Shown: in pieces, positions 1 through 29,124 of the stretch
Layout: every line of letters starts with the position of its first letter
Position numbering within the stretch: the first letter of the stretch is position 1
Assembly (NCBI RefSeq): GCF_020085105.1
Contig: NC_058053.1
Coordinates: forward strand, 14,160,888-14,224,887
DNA: 64,000 nt
Reading direction: 5' to 3'
Source: Siniperca chuatsi
Taxonomy: Eukaryota > Chordata > Actinopteri > Centrarchiformes > Sinipercidae
Notes under the pieces: model-generated
Databases searched by the model: none
The model's input: the letters and a program-made list of their open reading frames with translations, nothing else
Told to the model about the DNA's origin: nothing
Made by a program: the position numbers and the translations under genes

Positions 1-2350
1 ACCGCGGTTTGCCGGCACCAGTTTCTTCACATACCACGTCCTTTTCACATCCCAGTCCGCAGGCCCGCTCTTCCTTGGCTTGCGACTTGTGCAGGGCCTC
101 TTCATATCAAGCCACCAAATTTGCCATCACTGCTTCTTTACCCTGCCCTTTCGCCCTACCCACAGATAGTCCTTTCTTTCAAGGCTTAGCCTCCACCTCC
201 CATCATTCCCAAACCACCTACCCCCCTACCAGCCAACATGCAGCCATCAGCCTGCAGTGATATTTTTTGGGGTGTAGACAAGAGGGTAAGGCCCATCCTT
301 TACCAAGGTGACAGAATGGTCTGTAACAACTTCAATGACATTTTTCATTTCATCATTTCAAGTTCCCGCTTCCTTGACATCTATTCCTTCCCCACCAAGC
401 ATGGTCTCTGACTAGGCAGATGCCTTAAAAATGCCTATAAACATTCACGCCTCAAAATCCTTACGGAAAGATCATCCCAACTGCCAGTTCGTCCACTTCC
501 TTATTTGCAGTTTCACTTTTGGTTTCCACCCCAACATTGAGGTCATCCCTCATTCATCATTCACTTGCCATAACCTCCAGTCCGCCCTTGCAGAGCCCGA
601 TACAGTGGACAGGCTGCTAGCTAAGAAGTTGACTACGGCTTCATGAAAGGTCCATTCACTAGCCCTGCTTTCCCATCCACTGCATCAGCCCCATTGGCAT
701 CGCTACCAGGAAGTGCTCTGGCACAAAGAGGCTCATTAGAGCACTCCTCACCCCACGGTGCCGCTACACCAAGCATCAATAGCTTCATCCCCAGTCCGGA
801 TTTTTCCACACTTTATGCAACAATCACACACGCCATCTACCTCATCCGCTCTGCTGGCCACGGCGTCTGGAGTTTTTCCCATACGTCCAGATTTCTGGAG
901 GTTCTTTGGTGTTTCCTGGAAAGGTTCCTACTACTTTGCAAGAGCAGATCCAAAATATTCAATTCACTTTCCTAAGCACTCTGGATCTTACTCAACAACC
1001 TCAATCTTCCATATGTCATTTATCTTCTGGACAACTTCCTCATCGTCATACCATTATCCTCACCTCCATTCTACCATTCTACGGTCTCTCCACCCCCAAG
1101 TCCACCTTCCTTCAGCTCATGTTCCCCTTTCCACAGAGAAAACAGCAGGACCCCGTACATTTCGCCAGAACTGTTCTCGCTCTCTCCTTTCTCCGCCCTC
1201 TACGAGCCCATTATCATCGCAGCCCCTCTTTGAGGGCACGAGTGGTCCAAAAAATTAGTTAGTTATTCTCATCCATACAGACCACCGCACTGCCGTTGAT
1301 ATCATAAATAAAGAAATTCAAATCCTTGGCAGCGGACTCGGATTCTCATCGATCACCGGTCCCTCTATCTTCAGCCACCATCTCGCTTCTCCACCTGGCC
1401 ACCGTATCACAACAAGCAATCATTAATAGTCTTGCTCCTAAAACCCTTTCATTGTACTATTCAGGATGGTGCAGTTTAAAATTTTCCATACCTCACTCAG
1501 CCTGCCATTTCCTTCCTTCGACATTATGTCTTTAGCCAGCTCCATCACTTACGCTCATTCACTTCTCTAAATCAGAACATTCACCATCCAAATGTACCAC
1601 AGCAGTATCAACTTCTTTATCAAACTCCTTTCTGGAGCTCCAGCCCTTTCCATTTCTCACTCCCACGTCCACATGTTATCCAAAGGCCTACGAAAGACAG
1701 AACCTCAGCTAGTACCTAAACGCTTACCCCAGACAGCAGACCTCCTCATCCGTTGCATCCAAACCTCTGTGCAGGAAAATTATTCCCATCCATTGACTCA
1801 ACCCTCGAAGCCATGTCCCTCCTAGCATTCTTTGTTTTTTTTAAGATGCTCGGAATTCACCACCACCTCATCCACCTATGACCCACCACAGCATGCGAGC
1901 CTCTGCAACATTTCTATCCACTCCCCAGACACCCTCAGATTTAACCTCAAACAAGGCAAACCGACCAACACAGCCTCTTTCACCCCATTTTTCTCTCCTG
2001 TTTAAATAAACTCTTACCTGAGCCCTTTCAAACCCATCCAAACCTACCTAAACCAGAGACCAGCCCACTGTGCTTCTCCACAAGACCTGCTCTCCACCAC
2101 CCAATCAGGCAGAGTCACTATGTGCTTCTGGTTCCACCACCATCTCTGCCAAATTCTGTCCAAGTCTGGGATTTCTCCGGAACTATACTCTGGCCACTCG
2201 TTCCGTATTGGAGCCGCTTCAACCGCTTCCAGACAAGGAATCCCAGACCACACCATAAAATTCTTGGCCGCTGGTCTTCCCAAGCTGACCAAGGCTGCAT
2301 CCACAGCCACCTCAGCGACATCCAAAGAGCTCATTCTCACTTAGTCCTGT
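1..2350 (+). mobile_element. Decayed DIRS/Ngaro-like tyrosine-recombinase retrotransposon (5' end outside window)
   Basis: No intact gene remains, but short reading-frame pieces in the three plus frames follow the order expected of a DIRS-type element. A pre-RT segment lies at about 470-640 (residues like LQSALAEPDTVDRLLAKK). Reverse-transcriptase pieces lie at 640-1160 (SINSFIPSPDF, then FWRFFGVSWKG, then a degenerate LLDDFL-type active-site segment near 1010). A tyrosine-recombinase core follows at about 1330-2350. The recombinase part shows an N-terminal segment (LAPKTLSLYYSGW, near 1430) and the box II motif GHSFRIGAA with the H-x-x-R signature near 2195-2220, then an ILGRWSS segment near 2265. 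The residues where the catalytic tyrosine is expected, just after GRWSS, are not tyrosine. Frames change many times and stops interrupt them, so the copy is dead. The RNase H segment expected between RT and recombinase is too short. The class (DIRS or Ngaro) is from recalled family consensus; the exact clade is uncertain. Confidence 0.72.
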
Positions 2351-2379
2351 GAAGTTAACTTTTGGTAATTATCAATCAG

Positions 2380-2580
2380 GAGCTCATTGAGACCTGCCCC
2401 CACCCTGAGTCTCAACCCCCCTCCATGACCTCCTTTATCCCTCCCCTCGGCCCCTTACATCCCTCCCCTTCACCCCCTTCATCCCTTCCTCGACCCCCTT
2501 CATCTCTCCCCTCAACCATCCCACCGTACACAACCCCCATCCTATCCTTCCCAATCGCGTGTTATTATAACTAAGGTTCA
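2380..2580. repeat. C/T-rich degenerate tandem repeat, copy 1
   Basis: The stretch is made of imperfect units resembling 'gacccccttcatccctcccct'. It begins with a segment containing 'gcccccaccctgagtc' and ends with 'catcccaccgtacacaaccc'. The same start and end segments recur at 2905-3110, so the two blocks look like two copies of one unit, perhaps the 3' terminal repeat of the upstream DIRS-like element. That link is inferred only from adjacency. Confidence 0.6.
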
Positions 2581-2698
2581 GGAACAAGACCACGCCTCTC
2601 TCTCACTAATCCATCACCTGTGCCTCTCCTGTGCCGTTTGTCTCAATTCTCACAACTCTGCCCCCCAAACCCCATTCTTCTCCTCTCTCCACTCTCAG

Positions 2699-2860
2699 TG
2701 GGCAGCACGGTGGCTCATTGGTCAGCACTGCGGTCTCACAGCAAGAAGGTTGGGTTCAAACCTTGGCCATCCCAGGTCCTTTCTGTGTGGAGTTTGCATG
2801 TTCTCCATTTGTTAGCGTGGGTTTCCGCCAGGTACTCCGGTTTCCTCCCACCTTCAAGTA
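2699..2860 (+). mobile_element. tRNA-derived SINE of the DANA/mermaid (V-SINE) type
   Basis: The head is tRNA-like with both RNA polymerase III internal promoter boxes. The A box TGGCTCATTGG (2711-2721) fits TRGYNNANNGG at every position, and the B box GGTTCAAACC (2753-2762) fits GGTTCRANNCC. The following block, with phrases such as 'tttctgtgtggagtttgcatg' and 'gtgggtttccgcc', is the strongly conserved central segment I recognise from DANA/mermaid SINEs. The copy ends near 'cctcccaccttcaag' without an obvious tail. It is a SINE rather than a tRNA gene, because no acceptor-stem pairing is visible and the conserved central domain is present. Confidence 0.8.
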
Positions 2861-2904
2861 ATTCTTCTTCTTCTATTATAGGAACCACAGGGGGATTATG
2901 AAGC

Positions 2905-3130
2905 AGAAGCTTATCAAGATGTGCCCCCACCCTGAGTCCTGACCCCCTGTTCCTAGCCACTCCAGCCCATCATAATTCTAATCGACCCCCGTTCATCCCC
3001 ATGCAATCGACCCCCTTCATCCCTCTCCTCGACCCCTAATCATCCCACCATACACAACCCTCATACTATCCTTCCCTAATCCTCTCGCCAATCCGAATAA
3101 ACAACCTTTTATAGAGCACAATTGGCTCTT
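2905..3130. repeat. C/T-rich degenerate tandem repeat, copy 2
   Basis: This block repeats the opening 'gcccccaccctgagtc', the 'gaccccttcatccctc' units and the closing 'catcccaccatacacaaccctcat' of copy 1 at 2380-2580. It continues into a segment with AATAAA at 3089-3094 that could be an element polyadenylation signal. The SINE at 2699-2860 lies between the two copies. Confidence 0.55.
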
Positions 3131-6100
3131 TGTTAATGAATTTTAAGTGAGAATGACCCTGTTATCGTCTATGTTCTGGTGAAACTGTCACTCTGTCTCT
3201 TCGAATCCTCTGTTACAGTAACAACAGTTCTGTTTTATCATGCAACATTTTTTTGACTTCTCATCTTTTACTTTAACTTGTAGTAGATGTGTGATTGGAG
3301 TAATGTTTGAGATCAATATTGTTATCAGTTCATTGTTCGTCCTACAGTCCAATTATTAAATGAATATTAAGTCAAGATGAAAACAAAAATCTAAGTCTGT
3401 TGTTCAGAGCTGCTAGTCCAGTACATAAGAGAGCAGCTGTTTGTGAGTGTTTGCAAGCTTTATCATTTAGTATCCACATTGTTCAGGGCCCGAGCTTCTC
3501 AGCAATTATGTGCTTCATTTGTCTTTTTTTTGTGCAGGTACAGTGTGTGCCTTGTTTACCCATACAAATTTCTTAAATTTCCTGAAGTTTTAAGTGATTT
3601 TCTTGTTCAAACACTAAATGTGGATAATATACTGTGATGTACACACTTTTATTCACAGGAAACTGATGCAGAAATCCTAGAACTGGTGTAAAGTAATATT
3701 TTTCTTTTTCTAAATATTGCTAATATTTTTTTCTGGTCAGAACTTAGTCTGCATTATTTTGAATAAGCTTTAGGAAGTCCACAGTATTTTTGTAATGACC
3801 AGTGAGAAGAGCACTGGGCAGAGCTGGGTCAGAGAGGGCCAGTCTCATGTCCCTGGTTCAAAGGGCACCAGAGACAATCTGATGCCTATAGTTGACAGGG
3901 CACTGAAGGCAGCACAAATAGCTTAAATGTATCACAACTGTTATCTGTATATTTAAACTAGCAAACCATTTGGAGCATTGCTAGCAGTTGGTAGAGTAGG
4001 CAATGTGTGAGTTTTTTTAGAGCACCCGAGACAAAAGGTCATGATTTATACCAGAATTTACATTCTTTTCCCAAATTCTTCTTATTTTTGTTTGGTAAAC
4101 TAATGTCATTGATATGAGGCGGGCATGGATTCATGATCATAGCTGAATGAAATTGATGAGCAATCATCAGACTGCCCTGATAGCTCTCAGTCGAGTGAGG
4201 GGATTTAATTTTGAAAACTGGATCTAAAGTGCTAACTACATTTAGAGGCATTAAGCATCAGCTTGTACAGTTATAAGCTTTATGACTGTTACAATGCTGA
4301 TAGCTACCAAACCGCAATCAACATTAGTGTCATTTCAGAACCTGTAAAATGTTGAAGTTATCAGTGTCCATTTAATGTGCAAAATGTAATGAGCACTCAA
4401 ACTGTAAATGGTTGAACTTATATTGATCTCTTGAATATCTTGGGATATTGAAAGCAGTTGTGAATGTATGACTTTAAGCAAACTATCTTCAGTGACATGA
4501 CAATACACTATGTAAAAACTCTTTTTTTTAAATATTTATATATAAAATATTTTAGTCACTGCTGTCCAAGAAGGGAGCTTCAGAACTGAAAATGCATACA
4601 GGTTTATGATATTTTCATTTTCAGTGTACAATATGTTTTAGCAAACATCTGTGCAAGAAGCTAGAATCTGGTTTCTGAGTGTGCTTTGTGGCTTCTACCG
4701 GAAACTATTAGCAAGTGGGTGGAACATTTTTATTAATTATTAATAACAGTCCAAATATTCATTACAGTCCAACATCGCTTTTACCTATTGTGGCTGCTGA
4801 ATCCTGAGGGCAGTAAACAAGAGGCTGATGGCAAAGTGCTGATTATTCCTGCCATTCTGTCTCACAGATGATGTGATTATCAGTTTGTGCCACACCCACT
4901 CACAGTACTTTATGGCTCACATGTTGTTTTCCTGACAAAGCCAGTCAGCAGAACAATTGAGCTGTCTAAATGTAGCATGCTCTCAGAACTCAAGGCATTA
5001 TAACAGAAACAAACCAGCAATTATTTAGATGGTTAACGTCGAAAGATTCTTATTCTGTAAAACATCTTTGCCTATAACGTCATCCCCCAAGTGATACAAT
5101 ATACTTTGAAATGTAGCCTGTGACAGAAACCAGCACACAGCACCACTTATGGCAACAAGTGGGGTTGCAGATTGCCTATTTTAATGACCAGTAAATCAAG
5201 AGTGATTCTGCAGATTCTCCTTGTCGGTTGCCCAGCAACATGACATGCACTGGGGGAAGGTCGGAAGTTGGTCTGTCGTCCCCACCCTGGGAGTCTTGCA
5301 AGCTGGGCAATAATATGTGGACATGTTATATGTGAAAGGATGTCTATTTGGTTTGGGATCTCGCCACTGGCATGCTTGGAGGGGGTGAAAAACAATTCAA
5401 AGAGAAATCTGAGAATGCTACCCATAACAGCTCAGTAATTTTATTTGCTGTAGATAGATGGGATGAAAATCCCAATTAAATTAGGTAGTGGTGAGTAGCC
5501 CCCTACCTTCCAGTGGTGCTAATAGACAGACGCACACACACACACACTCACTTTTGATCTCAACCACTAAATCGCACACACACATACACACTGTTTCAAA
5601 TGAACCACTCCCTCAGTAATTCACAACGACACACATAAACACAAATACCACCGTTTGCAGACACCTTGTGAAGTAGAAATACAACAGAGGATTGCACAAA
5701 TCCTTCCTCATTTTCTCTTTCTGTTTCATCAGATGTTACAACAATATAGATGCTGCAAATATGTAAGAAAATGTAAATCCCTGACCATCAATATAATAAC
5801 TGTTATTAGTAACTGTTAAATACAATAACTGTACATTTAGTAAATGCATGTATGTGCACTGAAGTGCAAGGCAATCAAATGTCAAGCAACTTTTTTTATT
5901 GCAACACTATGGAAAAAGAAATAAAAGAGTTCATTAGCAAGTGAGCTGCTTGTGTTTTTGGGCATGGTTTTTTGATCAATAATCGTCTGTATGAACCACA
6001 ATGGATACAGCCATTAGAATGCTATAGCAGTATATCCCAGGGGGTACATATCCCACAGTATTTCCTCTAATAGGTTTTCAAATGCATTCTTTGTAAGTGC

Positions 6101-6645
6101 AACAACACATGCAGTATTTATTGCTCTCTGCTAAGTACAACACCTTGATTATCTACAGTGTATCTACTCTGTATTATTGAAAATAGAATTTATTTAATTT
6201 GGATTAATGAATCAATAAACATAAAATAATTAATATTAAATAGATATTATTTATCATGTATATGTTTTCTGGTAAAATAACCTCTAACAATAAGGCTTCA
6301 AAACTGTGAGCTAAATTGTGTGGTACAGCACACAGACATTTCCCATTGCTGCACATGCTCAGAGCTCGATACCAACCTGATTTACTCTTCCATTGATGTG
6401 TGCTGCAGAGAGTAATGATTATGTGCCAGAGTTAGTGCTAAATAGTATCTGACAAGGCATGGAAAGGTCTCTCTTGGAACAGTTGCACCCATGCTGGACA
6501 TTGGCTGCTCCTGCCATGGACTCAACACTGTAGACATCAAGAGTTCATACTTAACAGTCAATGCATTGTGTGACATAACATTGGCCCACCACTGGCTGGA
6601 TGGAAATGTATTTCCACTGCACATGGTAAACTGTGTAAAGATATG
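3131..6645. other. Intergenic DNA without recognisable genes
   Basis: AT-rich non-coding sequence. Only short chance reading frames are present, none resembling a known protein or flanked by convincing splice sites. A short imperfect (CA)n tract lies at about 5529-5550. I recognise no named repeat here. Confidence 0.6.
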
Positions 6646-6653
6646 TTAATAGG

Positions 6654-7205
6654 CAGAGGTGGAAGAAGTCTTCAGATCCTTTACTGAAGTAAAAGTACTA
6701 ATACCACAGTGTAGAAAGTAAAGTCCTGCATTCAAAACTTTACTTAAGTGAAAGTCAAAAGTACTAGCATGAAAACATACTTAAAGTACCAAAAGTAAAA
6801 GTACTCATTATGCAGAATGGCCCATTGGATTATAATTATTGATGCATTACTGTGTTTATCACTTTAATGTTGCAGCTGGTAAAGGTGGAGCTCATTTTAA
6901 TTACTTTATATACTGCTGGGTAGCCTATGAATTTCCCCCTAAGGATCAATAAAGTTTTATCTTTATCTATAATGATACACCATCATGTATTTGTTGTCTA
7001 TATTTTATATTAATAATCTGAATCTGCAAAATAACTGAAGTTATTAAATAAATGTAGTGGAGTAAAAATTACAATATTTGCCTCTGAGATTTAGTTGAGT
7101 GGAAGTATAAACTAGCAGAAAACTTAAATACTCAAGTAAAGTACAAGTACCTCAAAACTGTACTACAGTACTTGAGTAAATGTACTTGGTTACTTTCCAC
7201 CACTT
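6654..7205. mobile_element. Non-autonomous hAT-like DNA transposon
   Basis: The left end reads CAGAGGTGGAAGAAGT. The reverse complement of the right end reads AAGTGGTGGAAAGTAACC, so the ends are imperfect terminal inverted repeats of hAT type. The 8 bp outside the ends, TTAATAGG (6646-6653) and TTGATAGG (7206-7213), agree at 7 of 8 positions, which suits a hAT 8-bp target-site duplication. The interior is rich in 'aaagtacttt'-like runs and codes for no transposase. A second, truncated, inverted relative lies at about 60029-60235. Confidence 0.72.
6929..6968 (+). mobile_element. Very short LINE 3'-end insertion nested in the hAT-like element
   Basis: About 40 bp with the phrase 'ccctaaggatcaataaagtt' followed by a short ATCTTT-type terminal repeat. 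This is the 3' end typical of fish L2/Rex-type LINEs and closely resembles the tail at 17460-17510. It interrupts the hAT-like sequence, so it inserted later and was severely 5'-truncated. Confidence 0.5.
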
Positions 7206-7587
7206 TTGATAGGTGATGATTTGGCAAACCTTCTTGTTTTCTTGTTTGGATGAGCTGAACAATATTATAGTTTATATTACACAATAACAAAAATTAGATA
7301 AGATGTTGACATGATCTATAAATGTCTTTCCTAAACAGGGGATGGTAAATTGTGTAGGTCATCCTACTGACCACATTATTCCAACCTCTGTAATTGTAAT
7401 CCAAACCACTGAGCTCCCTCAAATCATTTCCATATATTCAAAGTAGGTTAAACCTACTTTGACATGCAATATTTTTCTGCATGTTGCTTTAAATGCCCTG
7501 GAAGTCATGATACACATAATAAAAGCATGGTGCATGGTAAATTTCATCTATTAGTTCATATTTAGTAACACCGCCCCCCACCCCCTC

Positions 7588-7592
<5 letters not shown>

Positions 7593-7635
<43 letters not shown>
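7593..7635. repeat. (CA)n microsatellite
   Basis: Uninterrupted AC dinucleotides over about 43 bp, preceded by a C-rich run. A (TAG)n trinucleotide run follows at about 7780-7800. Confidence 0.95.
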
Positions 7636-7636
<1 letters not shown>

Positions 7637-7869
7637 CCTCCCTTTACACCTTCCTTACCTTCGATCCCCATATCTAAATTGTGAATAAATTCAATTATTT
7701 GTCCCAAATAGATGGTTTGCAGATTATCGGATAAATCGTTTTTGTTTTATTTTTTATTAATGAGCTTTTATAATTATTGTTAGTAGTAGTAGTAGTAGTA
7801 ATAGCATCACATTTTATAAAAGGATGACTGCGCCACCTGGAGATACAACTTCGAAACTAGCTCATCATA

Positions 7870-8305
7870 AGTAAAGATGGCGTCCGAGTAACTCTGTATG
7901 TCCTCAGTCTGGTCTGTCAGGCTTCCTACCAGGCTGACAGACTCAACTCTGTTAACCAATCATCCCCCAAAAACATTACCAAATAAATATTTAAGGATGT
8001 AGAAACATCATAAACTAAGGTTGGGGTTTTTAATCTGCCAATTATACTGAAGGAGGCGGCATATACAAGCAGTCGGAGAGGCAGTGGTGCCTGAAAGGAA
8101 AATATAAGGGAATAAATACTTCTTTTATACGTAGTTGTTACTAAGTTACCGGGCAACGCTAAAGGAGTTGATGCAAGATGGCGAAAACACAACGAAAACT
8201 GCAATAATATCGTTTTTATACTAAAGTACAATGCATACAGGGTAAATCAGCGGTAATTTTCACGTAAGTTAAGTAACTGTTTAAGGGCAAAGCGTCTCAG
8301 TCAAT
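7870..8305 (+). promoter_or_regulatory. ttc21b promoter region with X-box and YY1-like motifs
   Basis: The region immediately upstream of the ttc21b start codon holds a perfect RFX-type X-box at 8145-8157. It also holds two AAGATGGCG motifs (7874-7882 and 8175-8183) that match the YY1 core common near transcription starts of TATA-less genes. No convincing TATA box is correctly placed. The transcription start is probably between 8160 and 8300, but this cannot be fixed from sequence alone. Confidence 0.55.
8145..8157 (+). promoter_or_regulatory. X-box (RFX transcription-factor site)
   Basis: GTTACC-G-GGCAAC fits the X-box consensus GTNRCC, spacer 0-3, RGYAAC at all twelve defined positions. 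It lies about 150 bp upstream of the start codon of an intraflagellar-transport gene, the usual setting for RFX control of ciliary genes. Binding itself is inferred. Confidence 0.7.
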
Positions 8306-20232
<11,927 letters not shown>

Positions 20233-20788
20233 TGTTGGAACTGTGTGTGTGAAAGAGAGAGATATGAAGCCACCGTTGCTGTAATACAATGAGTTACTTT
20301 GACTGAATCCACTTTTATTGTTTGGCTTTTACTGTCAAGTTAAAAGAATGTGCAGTTATTTGTATTATTTCTTTGGGAAAACCCTTAAACACACTGCTAT
20401 GTACATTTGTTTTGAGTATATGGATAGTTTGGTGCTCCCAATCCTAAGGGTAAGCACAGTGCAGAGGGGTTCAGGCACACGCTCAGCTGAAAGGATTTTT
20501 CTTGCTTTCCTCACAAAGTCAAACTCCTAAAAATGTCAAATCATTTTGGAGCATAAAAACAAGGGGGTCTTGTAGAAGGACACTGTCTAAATTAAAGAAC
20601 ATTTAAGCTTCTTTTATCATAAAATTGACATGTGCTCCTCTATCTGTTAGACAACCTATTTTTTATTTGATACATGAAATATTCATATTGTCTTTGAAAT
20701 GATTTCCTACTGTTTATTTATATGAAAATCAATTTTGAAATGTTTCATCTTGTGATGAATATTATGAGAATGTAGATAAATGTTGGTA

Positions 20789-20794
20789 AATAAA
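20789..20794 (+). terminator. Polyadenylation signal AATAAA of ttc21b
   Basis: Canonical hexamer about 560 bp after the ttc21b stop codon. It is followed by a T- and GT-rich stretch ('gatggtggctttttgg') suitable as a downstream element. No earlier canonical hexamer was noticed in the 3' UTR, so this is the best candidate cleavage signal. Confidence 0.65.
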
Positions 20795-20899
20795 GTTATT
20801 TAGATATATGATGGTGGCTTTTTGGCCAGTTTTCTCTCAAAGATATAGTTGATGCCTTAATAAGCATATGCGCACTCCTGATTAAGACAGTTTACATCA

Positions 20900-22399
20900 T
20901 CAGTATCCCCACAGACAGTTGCCACATAGACAAACATTTACAAGCGTGACTGGAAAAGGAAAATGTAGGACACAGTGAACATTTTAATGGACATAATAAA
21001 CTGGATGCCTGCCGTGGATAGGAAGTGCTGGGGAACACAGTCACTACAGATGGAGTCACTGTGCAAGTCAAAGGCAGAGAGACTTCAAACTGGGCACCAG
21101 AGCAGACTCCCTGCGGCTGGAATCCGCGTCTTTACTCCTTCAACCATCCCAACTCTTTATGAAGACCATCCGCTGTGGGGAGCCTCGGAAATTAAAGGAT
21201 TAGATAAACTACAGAGTCCGCCGGTGAGTGTCAGTTTTTACAACTTTTATCAGTAGTAAGGAAAGCTCAGACGGGATTAATAATCCAGGCAGATTCGCTT
21301 CCATGCGAAGGGACACTTAACTTTTCCAAATGCAAGCTGGACCATGTGCCATGAGCCTACCATGTTTTTAGTTTCTCTCAAGTGTTCGCGTTCAAAAGTT
21401 CACGCTGTATGTGCAAGATGTGGTGTTTTCTGAGAGAACCTGATTGGACGCGGTGGGCTGTGTGGGGTAGGCTACAGCGCGTTCCTCCGTTATTTGTAAC
21501 CCAGCAACTGTCCCAGTGAATGACCAGTTGAACAAATCCTATTAATGACACCATTATTGAACCTGGGGAACTCCGTAGAGAACACAGTCTGCAATATTCC
21601 TGAAGACGAAGAGTATCGAGAGGTTCGTCACGATAAATGTTTGATTCAACTATGATTTTGGCAAATAATATTTAAAATTATCACACGACACAAGTCAAGC
21701 TGCAAGGCAAACAGTGCCATCGTCCAGCTTGTATTTCGGATCTCTTGTAACGCCTGGTTTCTCATTTGTATTGCAGGTATGGCTTTTGACACGCAGAAGC
21801 CCCCTCTGCGCAAGCGCGCCAGCACGTCTCCTCCCTCTACCTGAGAACAGCTCACCTGGATCCAACGAGACGGAAGTTTTGTGAAGGCAGAACAGAGCAA
21901 ATCTTTTTGTCTCATCGAAAAGTTTCTTTGGAACTCAAGCAACAAATAAAGGATCTCAAAGCAGGATGTTAGTCGTCGAGTTTTACAAGAACAATTTAAA
22001 GGGCTTTTCTAACCTAAATCTGTAGTTCAGCGACTCATGGTACGTGGTGTTTTTCTATGAAGGAATCCAGAGAACGGGTTTGTTTGCTGATTCCATAAGC
22101 CGATTTTAAATTTGTGATTTGTACATAGCCGCAGACTACTTTTAACTTCATCAGGAACTGCTACATACGTGATTTCTTGTATTTCAAAGATGAAAAGTTA
22201 GGGAAAAAATCCTTTAGATGTGAATGTAGGGACATGGCAAGTAACGTATCACTATGTTGCCTGTGTTTTTTCTGAAACCCCAATGTCTTAAATTGGATAA
22301 TTACATCAATGCTGGTTAATCAGCATTAAACATCTGGATATATTTATTTATTACAGCTGAATCTCAGTCCAAAGCCAGCCTGCTCTCCGTTAAAGAAGT
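20900..22399 (+). promoter_or_regulatory. Candidate galnt3 promoter and non-coding 5' exons
   Basis: The coding exon of galnt3 is entered through an acceptor just before 22358 ('tttattacag'), so at least one non-coding exon must lie upstream. Candidates are a strong donor CG|GTGAGT at about 21222-21229, and an exon starting after 'ttctcatttgtattgcag' (about 21779) that could end at a GTACGT donor near 22040. An inverted CCAAT box (ATTGG, 21443-21447) sits in a small CpG-enriched patch (21420-21480). Transcript data would be needed to choose between them. Confidence 0.4.
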
Positions 22400-28353
<5,954 letters not shown>

Positions 28354-29124
28354 GTGTGCAAACTACCACTTTACAAAATAGCCACTCTGTATGCAGAGGC
28401 ATACTAGGACATAGAGTATACTATACTGCAGTTTTTTTTTTTTCAGATTAATGACAAGTTTTAATTTATTTTTATACATAGAAGAACTGAACTGCTGCTG
28501 CTGGGAAGTTTGGACTTGTGTACCACTGCTGAAAGGAAGCATTGAAACAGTGCTCCCAATCAGACTGAACTGAGATTCTTGGAACAATGAAGATGCACTG
28601 TGTTGACAAGTGCCTCTTTTGTGTTTGAGATGTTTTCACTACTCCAAGTCTTCACAACCAACACGTGCAGGTTTAGGCATATAAAGCCAACACTGAACAT
28701 TTTCCAGTGAGACTTACGAATCCGAAACAAAATCATACAGAAAAATACAGTAGATCATGTATGTTAATAAACAAGGGGTTCAAGTTGGACAAAAATCCCA
28801 AATGTTGTGCACCAAAGAGACTAAAAGTGAAAACCTGAAACACACAAGTATGATGTGCATTGTCCCTTTTTAAATATATATTTTGTTTAATAATGCAAAA
28901 CCTTTTTATTTGCCACCGTCCTGTGCCTTAGATGTAATTTTACACTGGGTGGGTGGAGTGGTGGAGGGATGGTTGATGGTGGGGTGGGGTTGTTGCAGTT
29001 TTCTGTTGATGCAGAATAATGGCTTCTACAGGATTGGATTGGATACACTTTAATTCAATTATTTCATTAGGTAATTTTTTTGTCTTCAAACTTTTTTTTT
29101 GCAAGACAGATTTTATAATTTCTG
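28354..29124 (+). other. 3' UTR and downstream flank of galnt3
   Basis: Non-coding sequence following the galnt3 stop codon. The first canonical polyadenylation hexamer, AATAAA, is at 28766-28771, about 410 bp after the stop, so the 3' UTR may end near 28790. A G-rich patch at 28945-28995 and poly-T runs follow. Nothing else is recognisable. Confidence 0.5.
28766..28771 (+). terminator. Candidate polyadenylation signal of galnt3
   Basis: First AATAAA after the galnt3 stop codon. A second AATAAA at about 29823-29828 could serve a longer isoform running past the MITE at 29125-29315. Confidence 0.45.

Noticed and set aside
2699..2775. tRNA gene
   Set aside because: Both Pol III boxes are present, but the sequence continues into the conserved SINE central domain and no acceptor stem pairs around it.
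7489..7707. Open frame spanning the (CA)n repeat
   Set aside because: The apparent Val-Cys repeat is just the microsatellite read in translation.
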